Of a stretch of DNA of 64,000 nucleotides, positions 22,001 to 31,100 are shown piece after piece. The notes under the pieces are model-generated. The model did no database searches and had not been told where the DNA came from. It saw nothing but the letters and a program-made list of their open reading frames with translations. Positions within the stretch are counted from its first letter, which is position 1. Each line of letters begins with the position of its first letter. This stretch comes from Ceratodon purpureus (Eukaryota; Streptophyta; Bryopsida; Pseudoditrichales; Ditrichaceae): contig CM026426.1 in the NCBI GenBank assembly GCA_014871385.1, forward strand, positions 27,735,037 to 27,799,036, given 5' to 3'. Both the position numbers and the translations under genes were made by a program.

Positions 22001-23351
22001 GGAATACTCGGCTGGGATCAACTAGGTCAAAAATGAGACAGCTAGTGGAATTGAAAAGAACTGTATGACCTAAATCAGTAAATCTACCTACTGATAGCAA
22101 ATTCGTCTTAACACCTGGGACGTATAAAACATCAGTTACAATCTTTACTGATTTGTTGGAAAATTTTACATTTCCTTTGTATTCAACAGGCAAAACCTGT
22201 CCTGCAGCAGTGCGAATGCTGGACGTGGAGGATGCTGAGACATTGAAGAGAAGTGCAGCATTGCCTGTGACGTGTGAGCTAGCTCCTGAGTCCAAGAACC
22301 ATGGTTCTTCTTTGGTAGTGAAGGCCGACATACAGGCGACGATGGCTTCATCCTGGTCGTCTTCGAATTCGTCATCTGGTAAGTCTTCAATTGTTGCAAA
22401 AGAGCTGCCTTCGGTTGTCTTCATCTTGGATAATTGAATTTGCAAATCTCTTATCTGCTTTTCCACCTTGGTAACCGGACAATCAGCTTCGGTATGATCT
22501 GACTTACCACATTTTTTGCAGGTTCGATGAGGCTGATGAGTGCGCCCACGGCCACGACTGCTTCTCCCGAAGCGTCCTCCGCGACTGATCTGCGATTGGT
22601 TTCCTCGACCTCCACGGAACTGGTGAGCGTGCTGACCCCTGCCTGAGTTCTGGGAATAGAAGATCTCATCTTGCTGGTTGTCAGACTGCCGTGATATTTC
22701 TTCATAGAGAAGAAGTCCCTGTAATTCGGAGAAGGTCGGGCTTCGGTCCCTGCCTTTCTGAATTGCTTTGAAAGTTGCCCAGCTCCTAGGCATGCTAGCT
22801 AACACCTGGTCTACAACATCTTCGTCTTGTATTGTAACTCCGAGGCTAGCTAATTGTGCAAGAAGAGAGTTGATTTCCTGTAAATGAGTATCAACTGTTT
22901 TTCCCTCACTCATCCTGAGTGAATAGAATTTTTCCTTCAATGCAAGTCTACGAGAGGGACTCTGAACATCGTACATTTTTCTAAGTTTCTCCCAAATTTC
23001 TAACGGATCAGTAAGATGGATAATGTGCAGGATGATATGGTCCTTTACCGTTCCTACGATGATGCGACAGGCGCGGATCTTGCGCTCCGAGTCGTCTGTT
23101 GTAGGAGCTGATGCGGCTGGACTGGATGCGGCTGGAGAAGTGACTGGAGCCGCTGCGGTAGTGGAGCTGGTAACCGTTCCCGAATCTGCGCTCGAGCTGG
23201 TACTCTCCGGAGTTGGATTCGAGGTAGGTGCAATAAAACGCCACAGGTTTTCTTGCATGAGGGCCATCTTGACCTTGTAGCTCCAAAGCATGTAATTAGC
23301 CTGTCCTTCTAGTTTTGCTGATTCACTCATGTCTCTCAAAATTGAATCCAT
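19023..23351 (-). CDS. Copia gag-pol polyprotein
   Basis: One 1442-codon frame with all parts in Copia order. These are a gag region (UBN2/DUF4219-like start), a CKKCGKSDHTEADC zinc knuckle at about residue 280, an aspartic protease WFLDSGASSHV, an integrase with HHCC finger and D-D-E core (HSDLCGPM, RTDRGGEY, ENGVAERKNR), a reverse transcriptase with YVDD and an RNase H with DADW and STESEY. Integrase before reverse transcriptase sets it apart from Ty3/gypsy. The frame looks whole, in keeping with the young LTRs. Confidence 0.93.
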   Translation of the reverse strand: MDSILRDMSESAKLEGQANYMLWSYKVKMALMQENLWRFIAPTSNPTPESTSSSADSGTVTSSTTAAAPVTSPAASSPAASAPTTDDSERKIRACRIIVGTVKDHIILHIIHLTDPLEIWEKLRKMYDVQSPSRRLALKEKFYSLRMSEGKTVDTHLQEINSLLAQLASLGVTIQDEDVVDQVLASMPRSWATFKAIQKGRDRSPTFSELQGLLLYEEISRQSDNQQDEIFYSQNSGRGQHAHQFRGGRGNQSQISRGGRFGRSSRGRGRTHQPHRTCKKCGKSDHTEADCPVTKVEKQIRDLQIQLSKMKTTEGSSFATIEDLPDDEFEDDQDEAIVACMSAFTTKEEPWFLDSGASSHVTGNAALLFNVSASSTSSIRTAAGQVLPVEYKGNVKFSNKSVKIVTDVLYVPGVKTNLLSVGRFTDLGHTVLFNSTSCLIFDLVDPSRVFLQATRDPRSKLYKLLAKPIISQSTAFIASQTPRVSVETTDLWHRRLAHVNRQSLYHLTNKQLVTGVPAIPYLKRPCVSCAMGKSHRLAFPKLRTTFSTRPLQLIHSDLCGPMSTPTRHHCKYILTFIDDFSRKTRLYFLSEKSQTFSYFRRFKSLVETPTRKIATLRTDRGGEYMSTEFKEFCVTSGIHHQLTSGYAPEQNGVAERKNRHLLEGIRSVASGTHIPRYLWDEVAKAVNYIQNRLPCRALNLQTPEEAFSGQRPNLSHLRVIGCIAFCHVPEEKRTKLDYKAIPTIFLGYDEQSKAYRCWNPQSRKLVISRDVVFHENQFTLNPAPATPTDLLDTLEPEIQISYPSNNLKTSEIAPENSTLPVELPPISHSPSRAPQSPTRQPTAEPSLETEPSDIIPEPLRRSSRSRAPSIKLGDYFVYLSSDSPDCCPVSMLPEEPPVDTNSENPELVPNFKEAIKDKDWKNAMQSEIDSIYKNKTSVLEHLPPGVKPISCRWVYRTKPATNQNLPIKKARLVARGFQQRPGLDYSETFDPVVKWVTIRTAVALAASNRWEIHHMDVRTAFLNGILKEQVDMCQPPGFETPGQEEKYCRLLKSLYGLKQSPRAWYKRCDSSLRNIGLTRSAFDPNLYFLHRDNNILLVMLYVDDLFITGSCLQLISWIKTYLKDTFDMTDLGKITKYLGVTFDYLPQGIFLHQRDYAQSIITDFMPPALLPTKVPLQAGQILVTETGTAPIDSSHYSQLVGKLIFLTISRPDITYTVNRIASYMSSPQQSHLESALHILRYLKSTCDYGILYNHDKPFHVQGFTDADWGTCPDTRRSIGAYLFQAAGGPISWNSKRQLTISRSSTESEYKALSDAAQEGVWLSRLLCEIQVLPTKLISISQSNTEIRNALEPPLLIHCDNQSTIKLAHNLVFHARSKHIEIHHHFVRERVLEGEIKLQFISTGHQSADILTKPLGRTKFESHRTNLNLYSLEFLKNQCKTLT

Positions 23352-23408
23352 CTGAACTAACAGCAGCTATAAGGATCTACTACTTGATATCTGTATATTA
23401 CAGATAGC

Positions 23409-23420
23409 GCTCTGATACCA
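23409..23420 (-). promoter_or_regulatory. Copia primer binding site
   Basis: TGGTATCAGAGC directly after the 5' LTR, the standard plant Copia tRNA-iMet site. Confidence 0.85.
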
Positions 23421-23567
23421 TATTGTAAATGTGTATTCAGGCTCGAGAGAGCGATTCAGATTAACGGAGAAAATATATACAGAGTCTGGAGCTTCAACAG
23501 ACGGCGGAATTAGGGTTACTTTACACGTCACCAAACTTAGGGTTTGTGAGCGGTAATTTCGCTAACA
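23421..23567 (-). repeat. Copia 5' LTR
   Basis: Partner of 18215-18361. The primer binding site complementary to initiator tRNA-Met follows immediately on the minus strand at 23409-23420. Confidence 0.93.
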
Positions 23568-23900
23568 CAAAGTAGGCTGAAGCCAGTCTTAAAGTGGAAT
23601 ATCAAACAAAGGAGATTTATGGACTGGACTGTCCATATACCATCCACACCTCTCCTGATGGCAAGGGTCCCAAGCTTTGATCATTCTTGGAGTATACATG
23701 AACTCGTCGTTGTTTGGATCCAAATAATTAGAAAAGAAAGGAGGGATCTTGGAGATGGCCTTCCTTGGAAGAAGGATATACGTAAAGTATCGATACAGAA
23801 CTCTTTGTAGGGCAGGAAAAAAGAGCACACGCAGAGCAGCGCATGAGCTGGAGAAATCATTAAAAGTTGGAAACAAGCAAAGGTGGTAACAAGCTGAAAA
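23568..23900 (-). pseudogene. Upstream coding segment of the gene split by the Copia element
   Basis: The minus-strand frame contains a plausible globular segment, LQRVLYRYFTYILLPRKAIS and then FFSNYLDPNNDEFMYTP and WDPCHQERCGWYMDSP, ending at 23589 just before the insertion site. It may be the exon before the 18203 exon on the other side of the element. The link is inferred from strand and position; no family is recognised. Confidence 0.35.
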
Positions 23901-25330
23901 CAAATACAAGCAAAGAACCTCTGCCGTTGACTGCAAAGGTTGAAGAGCCCAGATAGAGCAGCAGATGGGCTACCGAATTCCAAAAAGGCTGGTAACAATG
24001 AGCACAATAAAATATTGAGAGAAGTTCACATTTATAGCAGTGAATGAACTATCGAAACCTCTATGGCTGATTACCGACGAATCCCAAAAAAAAAAAGCTA
24101 AATTGTATGTTGTTGACGGCAGGGGTAGAGGAGCATATTCAAAGCAGTGCATGAGCTATCGAATCCTTCATTGCTAATCACAAAAGAACAAAAACAAAAC
24201 AACTAGAACCTATGCCGTTGACGGCAGGGAAGGATGAGCCAATTCATATAAACCTCCGGAGATGATCACTAAAGAACACAAAAAATATACCTGGAATTGA
24301 TGCCATTGAACAAAGGGGAAGAAAAGCCCATTTATAGCCTTGCATGATAACTGATCACTAAAGAAGAAAAATAAAAAAATCTACAACGTTCAGGGTAAGA
24401 TGAGCCCATTTTGAGCAGAGCATGAAGTATTGAATTCTGAGAAAGTGGATAGATTTACACACAAAAAAAATAAAAAAATCTAGAACTTTTACCTTTGACG
24501 GCACGGGTAAGAACACATGAAGAGCAGCAAATGATGTACCGTATCGTCAGTTGATGATCAATATGAGCACAACTTGAAAAAACAAGTTTAGCCTCTGCCG
24601 TTAACGGCACAGGTTGATGAGCCGATTCTGAGCAGCAAATGAACTACCAAATTTTGAGAAAGTTAACAACTATAATAAAAAAATAAAAGAACTTGAACCT
24701 CTGTCGTTGACAGCAGGGGTAGGAGAGTCCATTTGAAGCCATGCATGAGAAACCAAAATCCTCCAAATCAGTTCAAAATGAAGAGCAACAAAAAATAAAA
24801 GAAAACCTCTGCCGTTGACGGCAGGGGTAATAGAACACAATCTGAGCAGTGCATGAGCTAAAAAAATTCCCTTGAAACCGCTTAATACGAGCACATAAAA
24901 ACAAAACATAAACATGTGCCGTCGACGGCAAGGGTAATCGAGCACATTCAAACTAGCGCTTGACATACCAAATTCCCCCAAAATCAGTCAAGACAAACTC
25001 AATAAAACAAAACACAAATCTCTGCCGTTGACGGCAAGGGTAATGGAACACGTTTGGAGCAGCGCATGAGCTACAAAATTCCCCCGAATCCGGTCACTAC
25101 GAGCACATTTAAACAAAACATAAACCTCTGCGGTTGAAGGTGGGGGCAATAGAGCACATTCTAAGCAGCGCATGATATACCAAATTCCCTCGACTGCGGT
25201 CAAAATGAACAAATCAAATCAAAAGAATAACCTTTGCCGTTGACTGCAGGGTAGAAAATCACATTTAGAACAGCGCATCATGAGCTACCAAATCCTTCAA
25301 ATCTGGTCACTAAGATAACAACAATAACTA
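23900..25330 (+). repeat. Tandem array with CTGCCGTTGACGGCAG hairpin
   Basis: About 13 diverged units with a spacing near 105 bases. Each has a core like CTCTGCCGTTGACGGCAGGG, then GAGCACATT..AGCAGCGCATGAGCTACCAAATTC and an A-rich tail. The core contains a perfect inverted repeat, CTGCCGT and ACGGCAG, around TG. Clear cores lie near 23918, 24108, 24210, 24590, 24697, 24806, 24912, 25018, 25124 and 25231. Units in the opposite orientation occur at 14.2-14.7 kb. Confidence 0.75.
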
Positions 25331-25397
25331 TGAATGCAAAGGAACATATAAGAAATAATTATCCAAACGTTATAAGAGAAAGTCCTACTTGCGCCCT

Positions 25398-26530
25398 CTA
25401 AGTTGCTTTGTGCAACCAGGGAGGAAATTGGAGATCTAGAAAGGCCTCTTTTGGAAATTTATGGGACACCTGGATTGATGCGGAAGAGTTCCAACGCTGC
25501 AGCCATTTCACCTTCATAGCAGGGGACATTGCAGAGGTGGCTAACATCCACAATTTCTCTTGTTGCATCTCCGGTTGATCATCGAACTTCTCATAGTGTA
25601 TTTTGATTTGTTCTAGAAAGGCTGGAGTATGCTTGGGATCCGCCAATGGCAGGTGCTTTCTCAACTCTCTTTGCAAACTTCTCTCAACCCTCTTCACTGA
25701 TGCGCTCACACACTCATCGACAGATTTCACAGTCCATGCCTTAGGATCAGGATACTTCTCATAGAACTTTCTCTAGGCTGATGGAGCAGCTTCTCCAAGC
25801 TCTTGCTAAAATCACCACATATAACATGTTAATTTTTTTCTTACAAGCAAGTGAAAAACCGCATACCAATTGCTATTAAGTAAAAAACAAATCCTTGAAA
25901 TCCCTTACTTGGTAGAGGACGGAATTCAACACTTCAAGTGTGAGCGTATACCATGTGCGCTGATTCCCTGCTTGCTTTGCTTTTGACATATCTAGAGACG
26001 CTTTGGGAACAAAGCCTTTGAAGTATGAAAGGGGCTGCGGTGCGATATTCTGAAAATGATATAGCTTGTGAACGAGATTTGTAGCCACATGCGACTTCTG
26101 GTTCCTCCTGAAACAAACATCAAAATGAAATGGATATGAGTGAATGTAACCATTAATTGTTGAAAGAGGATATACTGGTGAACTAAAACTATACTCACCA
26201 ATTTACTTCATGCAGAGCTGTCAAAATAGATGGAAAGTCACCTCTAGGGTCTAGAATGACACTCTCCACGGAATAATGCCATTCTAATTCTCTTGCATGG
26301 TCATTGTCAATTACTAGCAGCCATGCTTGCAGTCGATGATTGCCGTCCCACACCATGAACATTTTCTGGAAAAAAACCTTAAGGTCATCATCGCCCTCGA
26401 GAGTCTTCTCAAATTCGTCATTCACCTTGATCCATTCGGCACTCCACTTTGCCTTGATTGAATCTGATACATCCACTGTAGCACCGTGGTTGTTCTCGAT
26501 GGCTACATAAAAGGAGCCATTGCCCTCCAT
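25398..26530 (-). pseudogene. Second ParB-like gene (locus 2), C-terminal exons
   Basis: Three minus-strand exons match locus 1. The GNHRL exon is 26199-26530 (MFMVWDGNHRLQAWLL, donor GTGAGT). It is followed by 25909-26107 (acceptor TTTCAG, donor GTAAGG) and 25398-25805 (acceptor TTTTAG). Splice positions and phases agree with locus 1. The last exon carries one in-frame TAG near its start (about 25773-25775) and then runs open to the stop at 25398, with RRELRKHLPLADPKHTPAFL-type text and a tryptophan-rich end (VKWLQRWNSS, FPPWLHKAT). N-terminal exons may lie toward 28.6 kb but were not traced. The single stop suggests recent decay or an alternative splice site. Confidence 0.55.
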
Positions 26531-26689
26531 ATATCCACATTTTGTAAAATGTGATGCAAGGATGCCATATTTAACTATTTCTGGACTGTCCAGAGTCCAG
26601 AATTAAGTAATCACCCGATAATAGACCTGATAAATTTAGAGCATAAATGTAACAATGTATGGGAAGAACCGTCGTGGACGGGCTCAGAA

Positions 26690-27420
26690 GTATTCATCAC
26701 GGGATCTCTCGACACCGAACTTGACCAAGATATAAGTAAATTGCGAGCGAGATATTAAAGAGCAGAGGACATTTGGGCTCCAGAGTATGTGTCACGAGAT
26801 CCCTCGATAGCAAACCTGACCCAGATAATTATACGTACATTGCGAGGAAGGAACGGAAAACAGAAGAGATTTCGGCTCTACAATATTCATCACGGGATCC
26901 CCAACAGCCAACTTGACTGAGATATACGTACATTGGGATTAGGGTAATACAAATGAATAGAAGAGATGGGGGCATATAGGATCTCCGATCAAAAAACTTA
27001 TCTCCGATCAGAAGGAAGAGAATTAACTCAGGAAGAGAATTAACTCAGACGGACTCGTCGTGGGATCTCCCGATGTCGTACCTAAACAGCACATAGGGTC
27101 TCCAATCAAAAAACTTGTCTCCCTATACATTTGCTAACGCAGATTCCATGGCTATCTTGGGAATGATTCTACTCGTCATATCCATGATCCACGACGAAGT
27201 TGCATACACCACTGCATCAACAGTGACCCACAAAAGAGAGTAAGAGATGTGGGCTCGGAAGTACTCTACCATTCATCGGGGGATCCCGCGATGTCAGAGT
27301 AGAACCATGGATATCACATGGCAAACATACAATCAGGTACAAGGTCTGCGGCCTCGGAAGTATTTTTCACGCAATACCCCAATATCAAACATGACCGACA
27401 TATTATACTGTGAAGCAGAT
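26690..27420 (+). repeat. Degenerate tandem copies of the GATC palindrome with shared flanks
   Basis: Blocks such as CATCACGGGATCTCTCGACA followed by AACTTGACC.AGATATA recur near 26696, 26810 and 26888. Better palindromes are at 27056-27075 and 27274-27293. The spacing near 85-115 bases and the shared downstream text mark an old tandem array. Confidence 0.55.
27110..27245 (-). pseudogene. Remnant of a second DUF7869-like gene (C-terminus)
   Basis: The minus-strand translation contains IIPKIAMESALANV preceded by a WVTVDAVVYATSSWIMD-like stretch. It lines up with TIPKKAMEAALANLERANVV and EWVSVGAALFQSW at the C-terminus of the gene at 31.1 kb. The 3' flank is also shared (a palindrome followed by CCTAAACAG and ATAGGRTCTCC). 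It is therefore a truncated relic of another family member together with its downstream region. Confidence 0.5.
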
Positions 27421-27991
27421 TTGAAACTATTCTAGATTTGCTACTACTAAATTTATTCCAAACCATGGAAATATTAGAATACAAAATATACAAATATGAA
27501 AGCATCAAATAAAACTCTGTTTTTTATTCAAAGCAACTCTGTTTTGAAGGCATTCCATTCAAAAAATAGTTCAGAACCCACACGGGGGACACCTTCGGCA
27601 AGAGTTACAAAAAGATGAAAGTGATCTGTTTTTACATCTATGGTTACCAAACATCGTAGGATATAACGGTCTTGCTAACTTCTTGCTAAAGTCCCCTTCC
27701 GATATCTGAGCTGATTAGCAGCAAGAAGTTAAACATGTGGAGTATATGGAAGATGCCTGCAAGTTCAAAAGCAAAGAGAAAAAGAGGATCAGATGGTATG
27801 AAGTTTAGGGTTTAAAACCGACAAGTGCAGGTCTAAAGCATGGACTCATCCTCTTGACACTCACCACGAACTCAGCATCAGCCAATGAAATTCTGCGCAA
27901 TACATATAGCAAACGTAATCTATTACTATGAAAACATCAAACTAAGGGCAAGGTTAAGGGTTCTGAGGAGATAACATTTCACCTACTCACT

Positions 27992-28606
27992 CATGTGGTG
28001 GGCTCCCCAAATTCTCGCTCCCCTCCTCATTAGAATCAGCCATTAGAATCAGACCTCCCCGGAGGTGAGGGGAAAATTGATGTTGGAAGCGGTCATAATC
28101 TCCACTTGCTCTAGAGTATGTGCAAGAGTCCAATCCCACTCCACACCTGGCTGCATTAGGCGTGCAATGCGGTTCCACGCGGGAATGGCTACGTCGCGAC
28201 CACGGGCGCGTTCCACCGCCATAAATCATTGACGAAGCTCCTCCACTCCTTGTGGCCAAACAACCGGCTCCCACTCATGTGGTGGGCTCCCCAAATTCCC
28301 GCTCCCCTCCTCATTAGAATCAGCCATAGAGAAGCCCTCGCCGCAGGTGAGGGGAAACTTGATGTTGGAAGCGGTCATAATCTCCACTTGCTCTAGAGTA
28401 TGTGCAAGAGTCCAATCCCACTCCACACCTGGCTGCATTAGGCGTGCAATGAGGTTCCACGGGGGAATGGCTACGCCGCAACCACGGGCGCGTTCCACCG
28501 CCATAAACCACGGACGAAGCTCCTCCACTCCTTGTGGGGAAACAACCACCTCCCACTCGTCTGGGGGGTAACTTGACACCCTAAAACTACCGCCCGCCCT
28601 CCTCAT
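27992..28606 (-). CDS. Small EELRPW-domain gene with internal tandem duplication
   Basis: The ATG at 28604-28606 opens a frame to a TGA at 28226-28228. It holds EELRPWFMAVERARGCGV and WDWTLAHTLEQVEIM, homologous to the protein at 12601-12969. A second copy of the same DNA, period 284 bases (for example CATGTGGTGGGCTCCCC at 27992 and 28276), follows in the same frame after the stop. There the codon equivalent to Trp in RPWFMAV is TGA, which truncates the two-domain product. Function is unknown; the two loci give good evidence that the domain is real. Confidence 0.55.
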
Positions 28607-28740
28607 CACGGCAAATGAATTAGAAGGAGATGAAACAGAAGGGAAACTGAAGTTGGAACAACTATATCGTCACGGTAAGGAACTTATGCTTATGAGGGGG
28701 CGTATTATACTGTGAAGCAAAAATGAAACTCATACAGAAA

Positions 28741-28920
28741 CTAACATCATTGACACGAAGAAGGGTTTAGGGTTTCTAGGGGATGAGTAACGGTCAAGCA
28801 GTGATGAGGAAGGCGTTCTTTAATAGAGAATGAGGAAGACAGGTGACTCAGACGTAATCATCGAGGGATCTCCCGATGTCGTACCTAAACAGTATATAGG
28901 ATCTCCGATCAAAAAACTTT
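28741..28920 (+). repeat. Dispersed repeat, copy 1
   Basis: About 180 bases (AACATCATTGACACGA, AACGGTCAAGCAGTGATGA, AATAGAGAATGAGGAAGAC, GTAATCATCGAGGGAT) are repeated at 30935-31100. Both copies contain the GATC palindrome or its relic and lie downstream of DUF7869-like or neighbouring minus-strand genes. Confidence 0.65.
28859..28878 (+). repeat. GATC palindrome
   Basis: CATCGAGGGATCTCCCGATG within the dispersed repeat at 28741-28920. Confidence 0.85.
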
Positions 28921-29364
28921 AAACAGTTTTGGTGTGCTACGTTATTTTCTGTGCGATGTTAGTTTGTGTTTTTTGAGGAATTAATTTATTTTAATTTTGC
29001 AATCGGTCTATTACGTCCTGCCGATCCAGTGCATTATGATATTCACACATTCAAACCTATTTAACAAATTCAAGTAACCGTGCTCATACAACTACCATTA
29101 CAGATTGAGAATTTACAATTACGAGAACTTCATGTCATCTATTCAAAATTCTAAACCGGGCTCAATGGCAACTAAAGTCTGTGAAAGTACTTAAACAGAA
29201 TTGTCCAGAGAACGAGAACAGTAGGAATGTTTTTACAGAAAATCTACTACATGTCCGCTGAAACATAGAACTACAAAAGCTGCCTCAATGGCACCTGAAG
29301 TCTCTGACTACAACATATCCGCTACATCAGAAGTAAAATCCTCCTCGTATGGCATCCACCACAC

Positions 29365-29931
29365 TTACAAGTCCTTGCGGTTTTCTTCCATTTTGTTGAT
29401 GGCTGCTTGATATTTGGCGAAAGAATATCTAGTCACTTTTGGAGTTGCCATTGTCGGAGCTGGCACTGTTGGAGCTGGAGCTGGCTCTGTCTCCATTGTC
29501 TCCATGAGGTGGTTCTTGATAGAAATGACCTGAATCTTGATGTAAGTGAGTTGGTTCTTCTTGTTCCTTGGAGGGTGCATCACCCCAGTTGCATTTGCAA
29601 CGGCCACAAATTGCCTCAAAGCTATGTCGTTCCAAGTTCCATCCCATCCTTCAGAAACCATCCCCGAAACTTTGTCGAATTCAGGTACTTCATACTTTGT
29701 TGTCTCCTGAAACTTGGCCACATCCTTCAGCCAATGTCGTAGGCATGGCAGCTTCACATGTGCATCTTTCATGAATTGAAACTCATTTCCTCTCCTTGCT
29801 GCTGCATCTTTCCAGACTGGAAGCTCTGGTTGCTCGCAATCTCCATTGAAGACCAACTCGGGTTCCTTCTGGGAGGTTGAACCATCCTCAATCTTCATCT
29901 TCCCCTTCTTGAGAATCGGATCCTGTTTCAT
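29365..29931 (-). CDS. Hypothetical protein, 188 codons
   Basis: ATG at 29929-29931, stop at 29365, no interruption. The N-terminus is lysine-rich. The middle contains LPCLRHWLKDVAKFQETTKY and GWDGTWNDIALRQFVAVAN, which look globular and helical. A Pro/Ala/Thr linker and a helical tail (YQAAINKMEENRKDL) follow. No family is recognised. It lies on the same strand as, and upstream of, the 28.6-kb and 26.5-kb coding segments, so it might be an upstream exon of locus 2 or a separate gene. Confidence 0.45.
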   Translation of the reverse strand: MKQDPILKKGKMKIEDGSTSQKEPELVFNGDCEQPELPVWKDAAARRGNEFQFMKDAHVKLPCLRHWLKDVAKFQETTKYEVPEFDKVSGMVSEGWDGTWNDIALRQFVAVANATGVMHPPRNKKNQLTYIKIQVISIKNHLMETMETEPAPAPTVPAPTMATPKVTRYSFAKYQAAINKMEENRKDL

Positions 29932-30124
29932 ACCTGGGACCTGTAGAAAAAAAATTCAAGAAAAAAATATTAGAAAATTCTAGACCCACATGAAGTTCAT
30001 AAAACCAGATCCGAAAGAACCAATAACCACAACACACTTCAAAGAAACTAAAAAACTGATGACAAGATATGTTATCTCAAACCCTTCAACTGAAACACAT
30101 GATGTATATGAATGTAAATCCACC

Positions 30125-30175
30125 TCCACAGCCCTAAACCCTAAATCCTAAACACTAAATCCTTCAACTACAAGT
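30125..30175 (+). repeat. Short telomere-like CCCTAAA run
   Basis: CCCTAAACCCTAAATCC followed by TAAACACTAAATCC, a degenerate plant-type telomere motif within intergenic DNA. No gene is convincing between 29932 and 30930. Confidence 0.45.
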
Positions 30176-30934
30176 TCATCGCAGCACTTAGCCAAATTTC
30201 CACCGGAACAAAAGTATTCGATCGACATGTGTTATCAGTATTGCCCCTCAAACAAACAACCAATTCGTTAACAAGTAGCCCAACAAATGTCTCGAGTAGA
30301 CATCAATCAACTGCGTCTTTACCTCAACAAATGAAACCCGCTCAACTCGTCACGATAATAGTGATAAAACTTAGACAAAAATGCAACAACATACAGTGGG
30401 ATCAGGCTGTCGACATTGTATGTCCATATGTATTAGGAAAACGACAACTCCAGTGGACCAAAACGACGACTCCAGTTGACCGAATTACATGCCAACCATA
30501 TCTGCTGAAACTAATACACCAGCTAATCTCACCTGATACACAACGTCTCTATGACTCGTGTTGCTAATTGCTCAAGAACCCAACAGTCTCGATACGCAAC
30601 ACAACCAAAAACGCAACGAAGAGAATTTCAACTAAAAACTCAAGTCGATTGGCCATGGCCCCTGCATGTGTGCATTGCTCTCATTTGCTCCGGAACTTGC
30701 GTTGCTGGCGATGCCGCTGCCAAAGTCGCTGCTGAACAGAACGCCCGAGTTCAAGTTTATCGACACCAAATGAACTGGGCGTATGAATCTGCAGTTTTTC
30801 TCCTTCCCCCCTTGTTCTGAAAGCTTCTACTTGCTTCCTCCAGTTTCCCACTACTCCATGTGCTTCCACAATCAGTCTCCACGTTGCGCAGTCATGATTG
30901 TGTTGGTTCTTAAAGTGTCACAAATCTCAGAAAC

Positions 30935-31100
30935 AAACATCATTGACACGAGGAAGGATGATATTATACGGGGATGAGAAACGGTCAAGCAGTGATGACT
31001 CTTATTCCTTTAATAGAGAATGAGGAAGACACGTGACTCAGATGTAATCATCGAGGGATGACCCTCTGTCGTTCCTAAGTGGCATAGAGGATCATGGATC
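30935..31100 (+). repeat. Dispersed repeat, copy 2
   Basis: Diverged copy of 28741-28920. It ends at the 3' end of the DUF7869-like gene and includes a damaged GATC palindrome at about 31049-31072. Confidence 0.65.

Larger units (their letters stand above)
18215..23567 (-). mobile_element. Whole-looking young Copia LTR retrotransposon
   Basis: LTRs of 147 bases at 18215-18361 and 23421-23567 differ at one position that I can see, and a 5-base target duplication CAAAG flanks them (18210-18214, 23568-23572). On the minus strand the order is 5' LTR, a TGGTATCAGAGC primer site directly after the LTR, one long gag-pol frame, an antisense insert, a G-rich polypurine tract and the 3' LTR. The near-identical LTRs indicate a recent insertion. 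The element looks whole. The very short LTRs and the insert between pol and the 3' LTR are its unusual parts. Confidence 0.93.
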
